Shown here: positions 16,005 to 25,030 of the stretch, one piece after another
Layout: each line of letters begins with the position of its first letter
Position numbering within the stretch: position 1 is the stretch's first letter
Assembly (NCBI GenBank): GCA_003520205.1
Contig: DOVG01000226.1
Coordinates: forward strand, 1 to 26,789
Source: Lachnospiraceae bacterium
Lineage (GTDB): Bacteria > Bacillota > Clostridia > Lachnospirales > Lachnospiraceae
Direction: 5' to 3'
Length of the DNA: 26,789 nt
The notes under the pieces: model-generated
The model's input: the letters and a program-made list of their open reading frames with translations, nothing else
Told to the model about the DNA's origin: nothing
The model's database searches: none
Translations under genes and position numbers: made by a program

Positions 16005-17447
16005 TCAGAAATTAAAATATACAAAAACAGATTCACTGGTCAAACATAAAAATGCCCAGATAAATGCAATGGCACTTGTAACAACATTAAAATAATTAGT
16101 TTTTTGTGAGGTCTTATAATTGTTCTCCGGAACCAGACAAATAACATATGCAGCTACAATATATATAATCATACTTAATCCTCTCACCGACGAGCTTAGT
16201 GTGGTGAGATGGAATCTTTCAAATAAAAAGGTGAGTATCGATGATGGGAAGGGACCTAATACTTCATCACTGATGGCCATATTCTGGAATGAAAACATCT
16301 TAATCAGCATTTCTTTCCATTGCTGAATACTTTCAGCCCTAAAAAGCAGCCACAGTATGTTAACAGCAAAAAATGTATACATCCACTTGGCTACATCAAA
16401 CAGCTTGTTATAAACCTTATCACATACTCTTTCTAATATTTGTAAGCCTCCGTGTATAAGGCCCCATAGAATAAATGTCCAGTTCGCTCCATGCCAAAGA
16501 CCGCTTACAATGAATACGAGCAAAATATTCAGATAGGTTCTAACAACGCCTTTTTTACTTCCTCCTAAAGGAAAATAAATATATTTAGTTAAGAAAGCCG
16601 TAAGCGACATATGCCAGCGCTTCCAGAAATCTCTTATTGAAGTAGCCTTATATGGGGAATTGAAATTAATAGGTAAAGATATATTGATCATATTTGACAC
16701 ACCGACTGCCATGTCAGTGTATCCGCTAAAATCAAAATAGATCTCAAAGGTATAAAAGATCATTATCAGGAAAAGATCTCCTGCGGTTGCTGACCCGGGA
16801 TTAGTAAAGCCCCATTTTACTACTTTAGCAAAAGTATCAGCCAGAACCACTTTTTTGAACAGACCATAGCTGAATAATCTAAGTCCTGCAGCCACGTTAT
16901 CCCATTTGATTTTTTTATTCTCTTTATCATTAATCTGATCGATTATTTCTTTAGATTCCGCTAACGGACCCATTATTAATTTGGGGAAATATAAGATGTA
17001 TGCCAGGTAATCTGTAAGTTTAGCTTCTTTAATTTCATTCTTATACAGATTAACCAGATACATTATCTGTTGGAATGTAAAAAAACTGATTCCTAAAGGA
17101 AGAAGAATATCCTTGGTGGGATACTGTTTTGTAGAATGATCATTTATTGTTAATATAATAAAATTATAATACTTAAAATATATGAGCAGGCCTACATTTG
17201 AGACAATGGCCAGCCCACACATCCACTTCTTTTTTACTTTTTTTACGATGAGTGCCAAGAGATAATTTATAACTATGCTTATGCCGAATATTATAGAGAT
17301 ATTAATTCCGGCATATAAATAGAAAACCGCTCCGGACAGAATAATAAACAGCTTCCCTAAAAAAATATTGATTTTATTCAACAGAAAAAAAACAACAACA
17401 AATATTGGCAAGAATAGCAATATAAAAATATAAGAATTAAATTGCAC
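16005..17447 (-). CDS. MBOAT-family O-acyltransferase (AlgI/DltB-like)
   Basis: The 480-aa protein is polytopic (about 10-12 TM segments) and carries the AlgI-group signature blocks: LPLGISFFTFQ, FPKLIMGPL, GYTDMAVGVSNM, FWKRWHMSL, YFPLGG and GLWHGANWTFILWGLIHGG, with His319 and His332 as the expected active-site pair. Such enzymes move acetyl or other acyl groups to a surface polymer with an SGNH partner, here the next gene. No dltA/dltC homologues are in the window, so D-alanylation by Dlt is not indicated. The start is GTG 17447, with GAGGGGGG 6 nt upstream. The gene is followed immediately by the AlgX-like gene, a standard MBOAT-SGNH pair. Confidence 0.93.
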   Translation of the reverse strand: MQFNSYIFILLFLPIFVVVFFLLNKINIFLGKLFIILSGAVFYLYAGINISIIFGISIVINYLLALIVKKVKKKWMCGLAIVSNVGLLIYFKYYNFIILTINDHSTKQYPTKDILLPLGISFFTFQQIMYLVNLYKNEIKEAKLTDYLAYILYFPKLIMGPLAESKEIIDQINDKENKKIKWDNVAAGLRLFSYGLFKKVVLADTFAKVVKWGFTNPGSATAGDLFLIMIFYTFEIYFDFSGYTDMAVGVSNMINISLPINFNSPYKATSIRDFWKRWHMSLTAFLTKYIYFPLGGSKKGVVRTYLNILLVFIVSGLWHGANWTFILWGLIHGGLQILERVCDKVYNKLFDVAKWMYTFFAVNILWLLFRAESIQQWKEMLIKMFSFQNMAISDEVLGPFPSSILTFLFERFHLTTLSSSVRGLSMIIYIVAAYVICLVPENNYKTSQKTNYFNVVTSAIAFIWAFLCLTSESVFVYFNF

Positions 17448-17489
17448 CCTTAACCCCCCTCAAATTGGGTATTTGGAGTTATACCCTTA

Positions 17490-20400
17490 TTAATAACCAG
17501 TAATTTCCACACCGTATTTATATTTCATCCAAGTATTAAACCAACTTCCACTATCTTCATTTAAATACTGCGTTTCACTAAATGCATCGTATTCACTTCC
17601 ATTAAGCTGTAACAGTGGTACTTCTACACTAGCCTTTCCTTCATTATGAGCATCCTTTATCAGATCTAATCCATAATCAACCTGTTTCCATGTATCTAAA
17701 ATATTCTGAGATTGATACCTATATGATTCGATGCACAATAATACCGCCATAATACAAATACATAAACTTGTTGTATCCCCCAATTTATTAACAACACTAC
17801 TGTAATTAATTCCAAATACTATTATCAAAAATACACTTGCTACAAACATTGCTCTTAGAGGAAATATAGCTGAAAACATAAGCACACCAACCGATGCAAG
17901 TCCTGACAAAACAAATGCAACTGAGAAAAAGATATCAGTAGAAAACATTTTTTTCTTAGTTACTTTTTCTTTAGACGAAGCATAGTTTATTATCAACATA
18001 ATAATAATAAAAAATGCTAAAAGGATATATTTTTCAAAAAACATGTTTACTATAATCTTTAATCTCTCGATATATCCTCTAATGTCTGTGGACGAATCAA
18101 TTCTTTTATTTCCATTTGCCGTCACAAGAAATAACACACCTATAATTTCACCTAAAACACCTGTGATAGCCCACAAAGGAATATGCTTCTTTAACAAATA
18201 ATAGTATAAGCAAAAAGACATGCATAATAATACAAGTGCACCTCCGGTGTTTTCATTAGTACATCCCGCTATTATTCCAAACAGTAACATAAATACCGAA
18301 AAAAACTTACCACCAATTTTATCATTAACTATATAAACTCTATACGGAATAAGAATTGCAAGAATAATACAAGTACACCACAAATAACTTGCGGCGCCAG
18401 ATGCCCATAGTATTGTTTGCCCGAAATTTGGAACAAAAAACCAAATAAATATATATATTAAAACTATTAAACTTTTAGATTTTTTATTCTTATATGTAGA
18501 ATGAAAGTATACTAACAAGCCTAGAATAATAAAGAATAAAGAATTAACAATCCTAAAGGGAATCGGAGGAAGCATAAGAAGCACCTGTAACAAACCATGT
18601 GCAACCACCCTTCCATTCCATATTTTTCTATGGTAACTCATCGAGCTAAATAAATCACTAAGCGTAAATCTGTGAGTATCCGTTTCAGGCCAACCAGTTC
18701 TAAAGCTATACAGATACATAACGTCATCAGAAACAAGCTCCGTATGTAAATTTAGATATAATATCCCTACAAACACAACACATAGGATAAGACCAAAAAA
18801 CAAAAGGCTTATCCATCTTTTTTCTTTCATTGTCTTTTTTACTTTTAAAGTAATTTGATTAAATGTCTTGTGTTTAGAATTATTAAATTGCGTGGATAAT
18901 AATAACAAAATAGAAAGGAGTGATATAATATCCGCAATTTTCCAAGAGATAAAACCTTTATATCTTACTCTTATATTATTAATTCCTATAGTAGGAATAT
19001 TGACTTTTAATCTTCCATTTGTCCCTTTTTCAATTCTTAGCTTTCCACCTTCGCTACTATATGCAGAATAACCCGGATAATAATTCAACGGAAGTTCTAT
19101 ATATGCATTTTCATTATTTACATTTAGCTTAATATCATATCTATTATGATTTATCTTCTTGTCTTCGATTGAACATCCCGAAGATAAAAAATCATTATTA
19201 TGATTATCGTATATACTTACTCCTTGATATAAATACTCTCCTAATTCAGAATCCTCAATTTTAATTGTGCTACCATCATAGCATACAAAAGATTCTCCGG
19301 AATAGATATAACTATACATATAATCAAAGCTCTGAATTATGGATATTAATCCTAATCCCATAAAAATGCCATATCTCAATATCTTACTGAAACAATTATT
19401 CAAGTTTTCATATGAAAACAAAATCAAAAATGAAAACATTACAAGCGCTATAGACATATATCTAAACGGAATATTTACTTTTAGAATCGAAAACAATATT
19501 GGAATATGTTTATTTATTTCAGCATATGGAAAATATATACTAGTTAGTAATAACGCACATATTCCTAACACCGCTGTAATCAAAGAAGCCTTTTTATTTT
19601 TTTCTATTTTTTTATTAATTAATAAATAAAAATAAATTATTAGAAAAATCAAAAATCCATTACCAACAGCTAAACCCATTCTATTAGATAAAGATGAATT
19701 ATTAGCCCAATTATACCCCATTGAAGGAGAAGCTTTTTGAGCAACAATTTCTGCGATAGTCAATCCATACCATTGATAATCATTGGGATGATATGCTTTA
19801 CTATTAACATTTAAATCCTCACTTAAGAATCTTAGAAATGGAATTAAAAACCACATATTTACAAGAATTACAATCGAGCAAATCTTTAATGCATATTTTA
19901 TTCTTTTAAAAACAAATAATTCTTTGTAATTAAACAATAGAAAAATAGTTCCAAATACTAATATCATAGCTATTGTTAGAACATGAGTTTGAATAACGCC
20001 AGACAAACCAATAACCGGGATTATTATTTGTTTACCATAATCGTCTCCGTTAACATCCTTAGCAAATACATAATAAAAAAACAATACAACTAATGGAAGA
20101 AAAATCATACTGATATATTCCCCAAAAGCTCCCCTGACATATATATCACATAATCTATATGGAGAAAGAACATATAATCCACATACCAACATAGATATAT
20201 ATTTATTATTTGTTAATCTTACAAAAGCATAAAATGCAGAAATAGCCGTCAACGTGTTTATAACCACAACAAACACACTATATGATGTAATAAGGGTAAA
20301 TCCCATCAGTCTCATTACAGCTGGTAATACTAAAGATACATCTCCGTACATTATAGATACTGCAGATCCCCATCCATCAAACCAATTTGTTTGAATTCTA

Positions 20401-21068
20401 CAAGGAATATCCCCCAATAAAAATGCTTCTTTTAACCCTTCTATTCTCATAAGATGAAAATATAAATCATCTCCTGAAATAATATACCTAACCAAGGCTC
20501 CCAATGATGCAAAAGTAGCAATACCTAATATTCCAAATATTTCAAATGAATACTTACGAAATAGGTTTCTTTTAACATACACAAATAAAACAAAAATAAG
20601 GAATAAAAGAACAAGCGATATTTTTATTATTCTATATAATTTTGAATTCCAACTAGATTTAATCCGAATACTATTTATCTTGATATTATCCGATTCACCA
20701 TGCAATTTAATTGTCATCTGTTCACAATCATCATTAACCCAAACCGAAAATGTTTTGTGAGCTTTTCCACTACAAAAATATGGAGTATCCGCAAAGATTG
20801 TTTTGTGAGATATCTGCTCCGCCGTTACTTCCACATTAAAATCAGTATCACTATCATAATCAATTGAAATATCATAAATACCTTCAGGACATGCCAGATG
20901 TTCTGTAAAATAAGTAGAACTCTCTCTTTCAAAAGAAATATCATCAAATAATAATTGTTGATCAATATTATCTTCTAATGCTATTCCAATTACCTTTATT
21001 AAAAATAATAGTAAAAAAGCCAAAATAAAGAACAAATATACAATTTTTTTATTCATAATTCGTTTCAT
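17490..21068 (-). CDS. 1192-aa fusion of two GT-C-like membrane modules (PTPS_related/YfhO-like plus DUF6056)
   Basis: Module 1 (1 to ~745): TM1, an extracytoplasmic beta-rich domain (about 35-140), TM2, then about ten TM segments with a DD at 200-201 (GDDLYFH) and SPYRLCDIYVRGAFGEY (about 302-318), the pattern of the PTPS_related membrane family. Module 2 (from about 747): TM, DD at 781-782 (VSDDVMY), WNGRVVAHGLLQ and many TM segments, as in DUF6056. Each module has an acidic pair just after a TM segment, where GT-C enzymes keep their catalytic acid. The frame is open throughout; the Met at 747 (18830) has no ribosome site, so a real fusion is favoured over two genes. It is visibly more A/T-rich than its neighbours. 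Substrates unknown. Confidence 0.75.
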   Translation of the reverse strand: MKRIMNKKIVYLFFILAFLLLFLIKVIGIALEDNIDQQLLFDDISFERESSTYFTEHLACPEGIYDISIDYDSDTDFNVEVTAEQISHKTIFADTPYFCSGKAHKTFSVWVNDDCEQMTIKLHGESDNIKINSIRIKSSWNSKLYRIIKISLVLLFLIFVLFVYVKRNLFRKYSFEIFGILGIATFASLGALVRYIISGDDLYFHLMRIEGLKEAFLLGDIPCRIQTNWFDGWGSAVSIMYGDVSLVLPAVMRLMGFTLITSYSVFVVVINTLTAISAFYAFVRLTNNKYISMLVCGLYVLSPYRLCDIYVRGAFGEYISMIFLPLVVLFFYYVFAKDVNGDDYGKQIIIPVIGLSGVIQTHVLTIAMILVFGTIFLLFNYKELFVFKRIKYALKICSIVILVNMWFLIPFLRFLSEDLNVNSKAYHPNDYQWYGLTIAEIVAQKASPSMGYNWANNSSLSNRMGLAVGNGFLIFLIIYFYLLINKKIEKNKKASLITAVLGICALLLTSIYFPYAEINKHIPILFSILKVNIPFRYMSIALVMFSFLILFSYENLNNCFSKILRYGIFMGLGLISIIQSFDYMYSYIYSGESFVCYDGSTIKIEDSELGEYLYQGVSIYDNHNNDFLSSGCSIEDKKINHNRYDIKLNVNNENAYIELPLNYYPGYSAYSSEGGKLRIEKGTNGRLKVNIPTIGINNIRVRYKGFISWKIADIISLLSILLLLSTQFNNSKHKTFNQITLKVKKTMKEKRWISLLFFGLILCVVFVGILYLNLHTELVSDDVMYLYSFRTGWPETDTHRFTLSDLFSSMSYHRKIWNGRVVAHGLLQVLLMLPPIPFRIVNSLFFIILGLLVYFHSTYKNKKSKSLIVLIYIFIWFFVPNFGQTILWASGAASYLWCTCIILAILIPYRVYIVNDKIGGKFFSVFMLLFGIIAGCTNENTGGALVLLCMSFCLYYYLLKKHIPLWAITGVLGEIIGVLFLVTANGNKRIDSSTDIRGYIERLKIIVNMFFEKYILLAFFIIIMLIINYASSKEKVTKKKMFSTDIFFSVAFVLSGLASVGVLMFSAIFPLRAMFVASVFLIIVFGINYSSVVNKLGDTTSLCICIMAVLLCIESYRYQSQNILDTWKQVDYGLDLIKDAHNEGKASVEVPLLQLNGSEYDAFSETQYLNEDSGSWFNTWMKYKYGVEITGY

Positions 21069-21109
21069 AAATACTATTTCCTTACCCCTTGTAAAAGATA
21101 TAGCTAAAA

Positions 21110-22795
21110 CTATTCTGCGGTTATGACATAATAATCATTGAAATCATCTACTACCCACTCTGAAAAATCATAGTTATTATATGCACTGCTTCTGATAATA
21201 TATATCACTTTATCATCTAATGCAGGCTTATTTTCTGTAGGATTAGAGTATATATATCTTTCATGATACGGAATACTCTTTCCACCGAATTCATTGGTTT
21301 TTCCCTGGAAATACTCAGCATCAATATCCAGTCCGAACATGGTAAGTATCTCACTTACATTTACGCTTCCTTCATACTGTGTATCCGGTGTTATATAACA
21401 TTTATCATAATCCATATCTTCTATGTAATAGAGAGCATCCATAAAATCAGAATAGAAACACTTCTCTATCTGACCTTCCCAGGTATTAAAATAATTAACG
21501 ATAAAAAGTACACTTAACACGCCATATGCTACTACAAAAACAGCTGAAGAATATTTCTTCCATGAAACTATATGATATATACTTACTGCCATGAAAATAA
21601 TATTGGCATAGAAAATGATATTTATTCTGTTAACATTTACTCCGTTAATAAATACACCTACAAGAGCTGCACATACACTGTAAATAACAAGAAGCCTGTA
21701 AATTGCTTTTTTATCAGCTTCTTTTTCTTTGATACTCTTATATAAGCATATAACAAATCCCATAAATACCAGTGGAATACTGCAGAGATAAATGGTCCCG
21801 AAAGCATCAATGGAGTTCCAGATAAGATCCGGCTTCTGAAGAAACACAAGATTGATCGTGGTCTTTATATTCTGAAACAGCTGTGTTACCGGAGTATCTG
21901 AGAAGAACAGCATATCATTTGTTCTTACACTATCCGGGAAAGACTGCATGGTAACAAAAGGTAAGGAAATAGTATCCCAGCCTTTTGCGTTGATAAGCAT
22001 AGTAATATAAATCGGAAGTGATACTACAAAATATATCACTATAGCTAAGACTACATCTCTTAGTTTAATAAGCTTCATAACCAGTAATACTATAGCAGCC
22101 GCCAGCAGGAATAATGGCACCATGTAAAATGCCACTCCATAGGAATACATACACAGAGCAAAAAAGATCATGGATATATATACATATCTTTTTCTGCTTA
22201 TTCCATATACCAAAAACATAAGTCCGATGATGAACATATGCGGAAACATATTGCAGTCAAGTGCCCAGCGGCTCTGCATAAAATGCCAGGGATTAACAGC
22301 TACCAGAAGTGCGGCTATAAGAGCAGCATCCTTGGAAAACAGCTTTTTGAACAGAAAGAAAAATGCAGCTATACCCATTAAGCTTGCTAGGAGAATCGGA
22401 AGTCTCATTGTTATTACATTAAGTCCGAAAAGCTTTATAAACGGAACCATACAATAAGACATCAGCGAACTCATCTGACCATAGCCCCAGGCATATAAGT
22501 GTGCCGGCAGCTTAGTTCCGAATCTGTCCGTACCATAATCCGCAAGAGCTTTGGCATCCACTGCTGCCATAGCACCGTCCTGATTAACTCCGCCCGGTAC
22601 TTCCCCGAAGCCATAAATTCTAAGAAAAACAAATACAGCTATTAATGCGATCAAAACATATCCGGCAATCTTGTTAAACTGAGTAAGCTCAACTATTTTA
22701 CCATCTTCACTATCCTCTTTCTTTACATTATCAACAATAAAGAGGACGATGGCTGCTAATATGATCATTAAAAACAATGCATTAATATATAACAT
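21110..22795 (-). CDS. GT39/ArnT-like polyprenol-phosphate glycosyltransferase
   Basis: The 561-aa protein has about 12 TM segments and a GT-C layout. After TM2 the first outside loop has GGVNQDGAMAAVDAKALADYG, with Asp73 at the usual catalytic position and Gly in place of the Glu of a DE pair; Asp80 may be the second acid. The motif 'NPWHFMQSRWALDCNMFPH' is typical of a bacterial subset of the family. These enzymes take a sugar from a lipid-phosphate carrier outside the membrane and add it to a polymer, lipid or protein. It lies 23 nt after the 683-aa gene and 41 nt before the fusion gene, so all three are very probably made together. Confidence 0.82.
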   Translation of the reverse strand: MLYINALFLMIILAAIVLFIVDNVKKEDSEDGKIVELTQFNKIAGYVLIALIAVFVFLRIYGFGEVPGGVNQDGAMAAVDAKALADYGTDRFGTKLPAHLYAWGYGQMSSLMSYCMVPFIKLFGLNVITMRLPILLASLMGIAAFFFLFKKLFSKDAALIAALLVAVNPWHFMQSRWALDCNMFPHMFIIGLMFLVYGISRKRYVYISMIFFALCMYSYGVAFYMVPLFLLAAAIVLLVMKLIKLRDVVLAIVIYFVVSLPIYITMLINAKGWDTISLPFVTMQSFPDSVRTNDMLFFSDTPVTQLFQNIKTTINLVFLQKPDLIWNSIDAFGTIYLCSIPLVFMGFVICLYKSIKEKEADKKAIYRLLVIYSVCAALVGVFINGVNVNRINIIFYANIIFMAVSIYHIVSWKKYSSAVFVVAYGVLSVLFIVNYFNTWEGQIEKCFYSDFMDALYYIEDMDYDKCYITPDTQYEGSVNVSEILTMFGLDIDAEYFQGKTNEFGGKSIPYHERYIYSNPTENKPALDDKVIYIIRSSAYNNYDFSEWVVDDFNDYYVITAE

Positions 22796-22818
22796 TTCCT
22801 ATCTCCCAAACCGTAATA

Positions 22819-24870
22819 CTATAAGCCAAATTCAAATAAATAATAATAGTGCAGGAACAGATCCTGTCTGTCATTCTTTAACAGATCTCCTGCATCCAGC
22901 ATAAAGATCTGTGTCTGATACAGGACTTGGAAAACAAACAGACCTAATAAAGCCAGAATAATTGTTCTGAACAGTAATGCTCTGTTTCCATATATATCGA
23001 GGATGCTGTATACCGTATATACTGCGGCAAGCATGAACAGAAGTGAAAAGTCAAAGAAATATCTTCCCACTATTCCCGCATTTTCTATATCAAACACAAT
23101 AACAACAAGAGCTATTATCATCGAGCTGATTGATAAGAGCCAGAGTGTTTTTTTCTGCTTTAATTGTTTCGAATAAATAAGAGATAAAAAGCCAAGCAAT
23201 GAAAACGGTGATACCATAAAAAGCCCGCCGTAGGTGTCTTCCTGAATAGTCTGACCCATATAAACAGAACTCAGCTGCAGATTCTTAAAGAACGGATATT
23301 CCGGAGATAATTCCAGAGGTCTGAGAAGATATGCCACTATGCCCAGTGGAACTCTGTCCCATACATTTCCTCTGTTTCTCATATCATTGAATGTAAGGTT
23401 ATAATATGCTCCGAAATCAAAGGGTGAGCCAAATCTCTTGAAATTATAAACCATAAGAGTTGCAGCTACTGCAACCATAGGTATTCCCACTGCCATAATA
23501 GTTTTTCTGCCACCGGCTGACAGCAGATATTTTTTTGAAAATGCAAACTTTCTTACGATTAATATGTCCAGTATAAAGAATAGGAAAAGCTGTGGTCTGC
23601 AGCCTGCTATTAACGCAGCACATAAAGACCCCAGAGTTATAAGAATGTTATTCAGACTGCCATCCTTCTTTTCACTTCTGAGGAAACAATTCATACTCAG
23701 CAATGCGAAATCCAGACCGAAGATAATCGGAACGGCATAAAGATCAGGACGCTTTGCTATATAGATAAGAAAGCTTCCTATTATTGTCAGTTCAAAGGTC
23801 AGAAGCCATACTCCTATACCGCATTTCTTATAGTATTTTCTGATTATCACATCAAAAAGCATGAGTATAGCTGCAAGTAATATCAAAATACCTATATAAC
23901 AAACAGTATGATTATGTATATGCTCTCCGTTAAAAAGATAATAAGGAAGATATATCAGCACAGCCGGAACCACACCGAAATATACGTAATACTTTCCATT
24001 AAAATATGCATAGTCAAAATAATAGTTTTCCTCTCCCACGTCAGCAGAACGCTGAGCCATATCATAAGGGTTTTCCATATCAACAAGTTCGGGAGTAGGT
24101 TCATCCAGAATAGACAGACTTCCCTGGGTAAAGGCTTCAGCCAGCTTCTGATACTGTTCATGATTGATCTGTGGCTCATACTGATAGAATCCATTCAGTT
24201 TTGTTATCCAGAGAAATGCAATCGCATTTATTATAAACACGCCAAAAACAAGGGAAAGAACACGATTTCGATTGAGGGCTGCGTATTCAATTTTGTGCAG
24301 CTTTGAAGCCGGTCTCAGTGCATAAAGGAATAGAAGCATGACCATAACAAACAGCCATCTTTCCCAGTAAAAGAAAATTGGGACCTTTACATTTGTCATA
24401 ATTTTTATTCTGAGTCTCTGACCGGGCTGAACATCAGGCTTTATCTTCAGATTCTTTGCCTTGCCATATAAATGAAATGTCACATAATAGCTTCTTGGTT
24501 CTTTATGTGTTATCTTACGAGAATATAAACCATAATATAATGAATGTCCTTCATCCGTTGCTTCAAAACCAACATTAATATACGAAGACTCATCATATTC
24601 CTCTTTATCTATATCTACGATCTCTATGAAAGCATTTTTCAAGTATCCGTTTATATCAGTTATCTCCAGATACCTGTCACCATCATCTACTGTATAAACA
24701 TCATTATCCTTACTTATTCCGTAAAAATGAACCTCGGGATTACTTCCCTTATATCCTATAGTCTGCCAATGCTTATAATTAAACAGAAATAATTCTGATA
24801 ACAGTGATACCAGAATTATTACAATATAAGGGATAGCAGCTTTTATTATTTTTTGAATTTTGTCATTCAT
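22819..24870 (-). CDS. GT-C-like membrane protein with N-terminal outside beta domain (683 aa)
   Basis: TM1 (about 10-30) is followed by ~135 residues of alternating strands outside (from 'NYKHWQTIGYKG' to 'LRIKIMTNVKVP'), TM2 and about ten more TM segments. 'NPYDMAQRSADVGEENYYFDYAYFNGKYYVYFGVVPAV' in the loop after a later TM segment contains several acidic and aromatic residues and resembles uncharacterised GT-C-like proteins of Firmicutes. No DE pair at the standard place is clear. It is the first gene of the long minus-strand unit, with a strong promoter just upstream and a weak ribosome site (GGAA) before the ATG. A sugar-transfer role is inferred from architecture and neighbours only. 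Confidence 0.72.
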   Translation of the reverse strand: MNDKIQKIIKAAIPYIVIILVSLLSELFLFNYKHWQTIGYKGSNPEVHFYGISKDNDVYTVDDGDRYLEITDINGYLKNAFIEIVDIDKEEYDESSYINVGFEATDEGHSLYYGLYSRKITHKEPRSYYVTFHLYGKAKNLKIKPDVQPGQRLRIKIMTNVKVPIFFYWERWLFVMVMLLFLYALRPASKLHKIEYAALNRNRVLSLVFGVFIINAIAFLWITKLNGFYQYEPQINHEQYQKLAEAFTQGSLSILDEPTPELVDMENPYDMAQRSADVGEENYYFDYAYFNGKYYVYFGVVPAVLIYLPYYLFNGEHIHNHTVCYIGILILLAAILMLFDVIIRKYYKKCGIGVWLLTFELTIIGSFLIYIAKRPDLYAVPIIFGLDFALLSMNCFLRSEKKDGSLNNILITLGSLCAALIAGCRPQLFLFFILDILIVRKFAFSKKYLLSAGGRKTIMAVGIPMVAVAATLMVYNFKRFGSPFDFGAYYNLTFNDMRNRGNVWDRVPLGIVAYLLRPLELSPEYPFFKNLQLSSVYMGQTIQEDTYGGLFMVSPFSLLGFLSLIYSKQLKQKKTLWLLSISSMIIALVVIVFDIENAGIVGRYFFDFSLLFMLAAVYTVYSILDIYGNRALLFRTIILALLGLFVFQVLYQTQIFMLDAGDLLKNDRQDLFLHYYYLFEFGL

Positions 24871-24916
24871 ACTTTTATTCCGATTTTGCTTTTTAAGTTA
24901 TAGTATTACACTGTGT

Positions 24917-24945
24917 ATTATAATAACATGTGAACCGCCATTCAA
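24917..24945 (-). promoter_or_regulatory. Promoter of the long minus-strand glycan operon
   Basis: On the minus strand TTGAAT (24945-24940), 17 nt, TATAAT (24922-24917): four of six and six of six matches to sigma-A consensus with ideal spacing. It gives a leader of about 40 nt to the 683-aa gene. Confidence 0.7.
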
Positions 24946-24962
24946 GCAATTATGATGATTTC

Positions 24963-24991
24963 TTGTGTATTTTTATGATAGGTGCTATACT
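24963..24991 (+). promoter_or_regulatory. Promoter of the PMT/GT39 gene
   Basis: TTGTGT (24963-24968), 17 nt, extended -10 TGC-TATACT (24986-24991). It sits back to back with the operon promoter at 24917-24945; the two -35 elements are about 17 bp apart, so one regulator could serve both. Confidence 0.6.
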
Positions 24992-25030
24992 TCTACTTGC
25001 AATTATATCACTATCGGAGTGTTAATTCTT

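Noticed and set aside
16005..17447. DltB of the D-alanylation pathway
   Set aside because: No dltA, dltC or typical DltD is nearby, and the partner has an AlgX-like CBM.
17467..17486. Terminator between the fusion and MBOAT genes (GGGTAT/ATACCC)
   Set aside because: The stem has 6 bp, an 8-nt loop and no U-run, so it is probably chance or a minor leader structure.
18828..18830. Separate gene starting at the internal Met of the fusion
   Set aside because: No ribosome site precedes it and the frame is continuous upstream with no stop.
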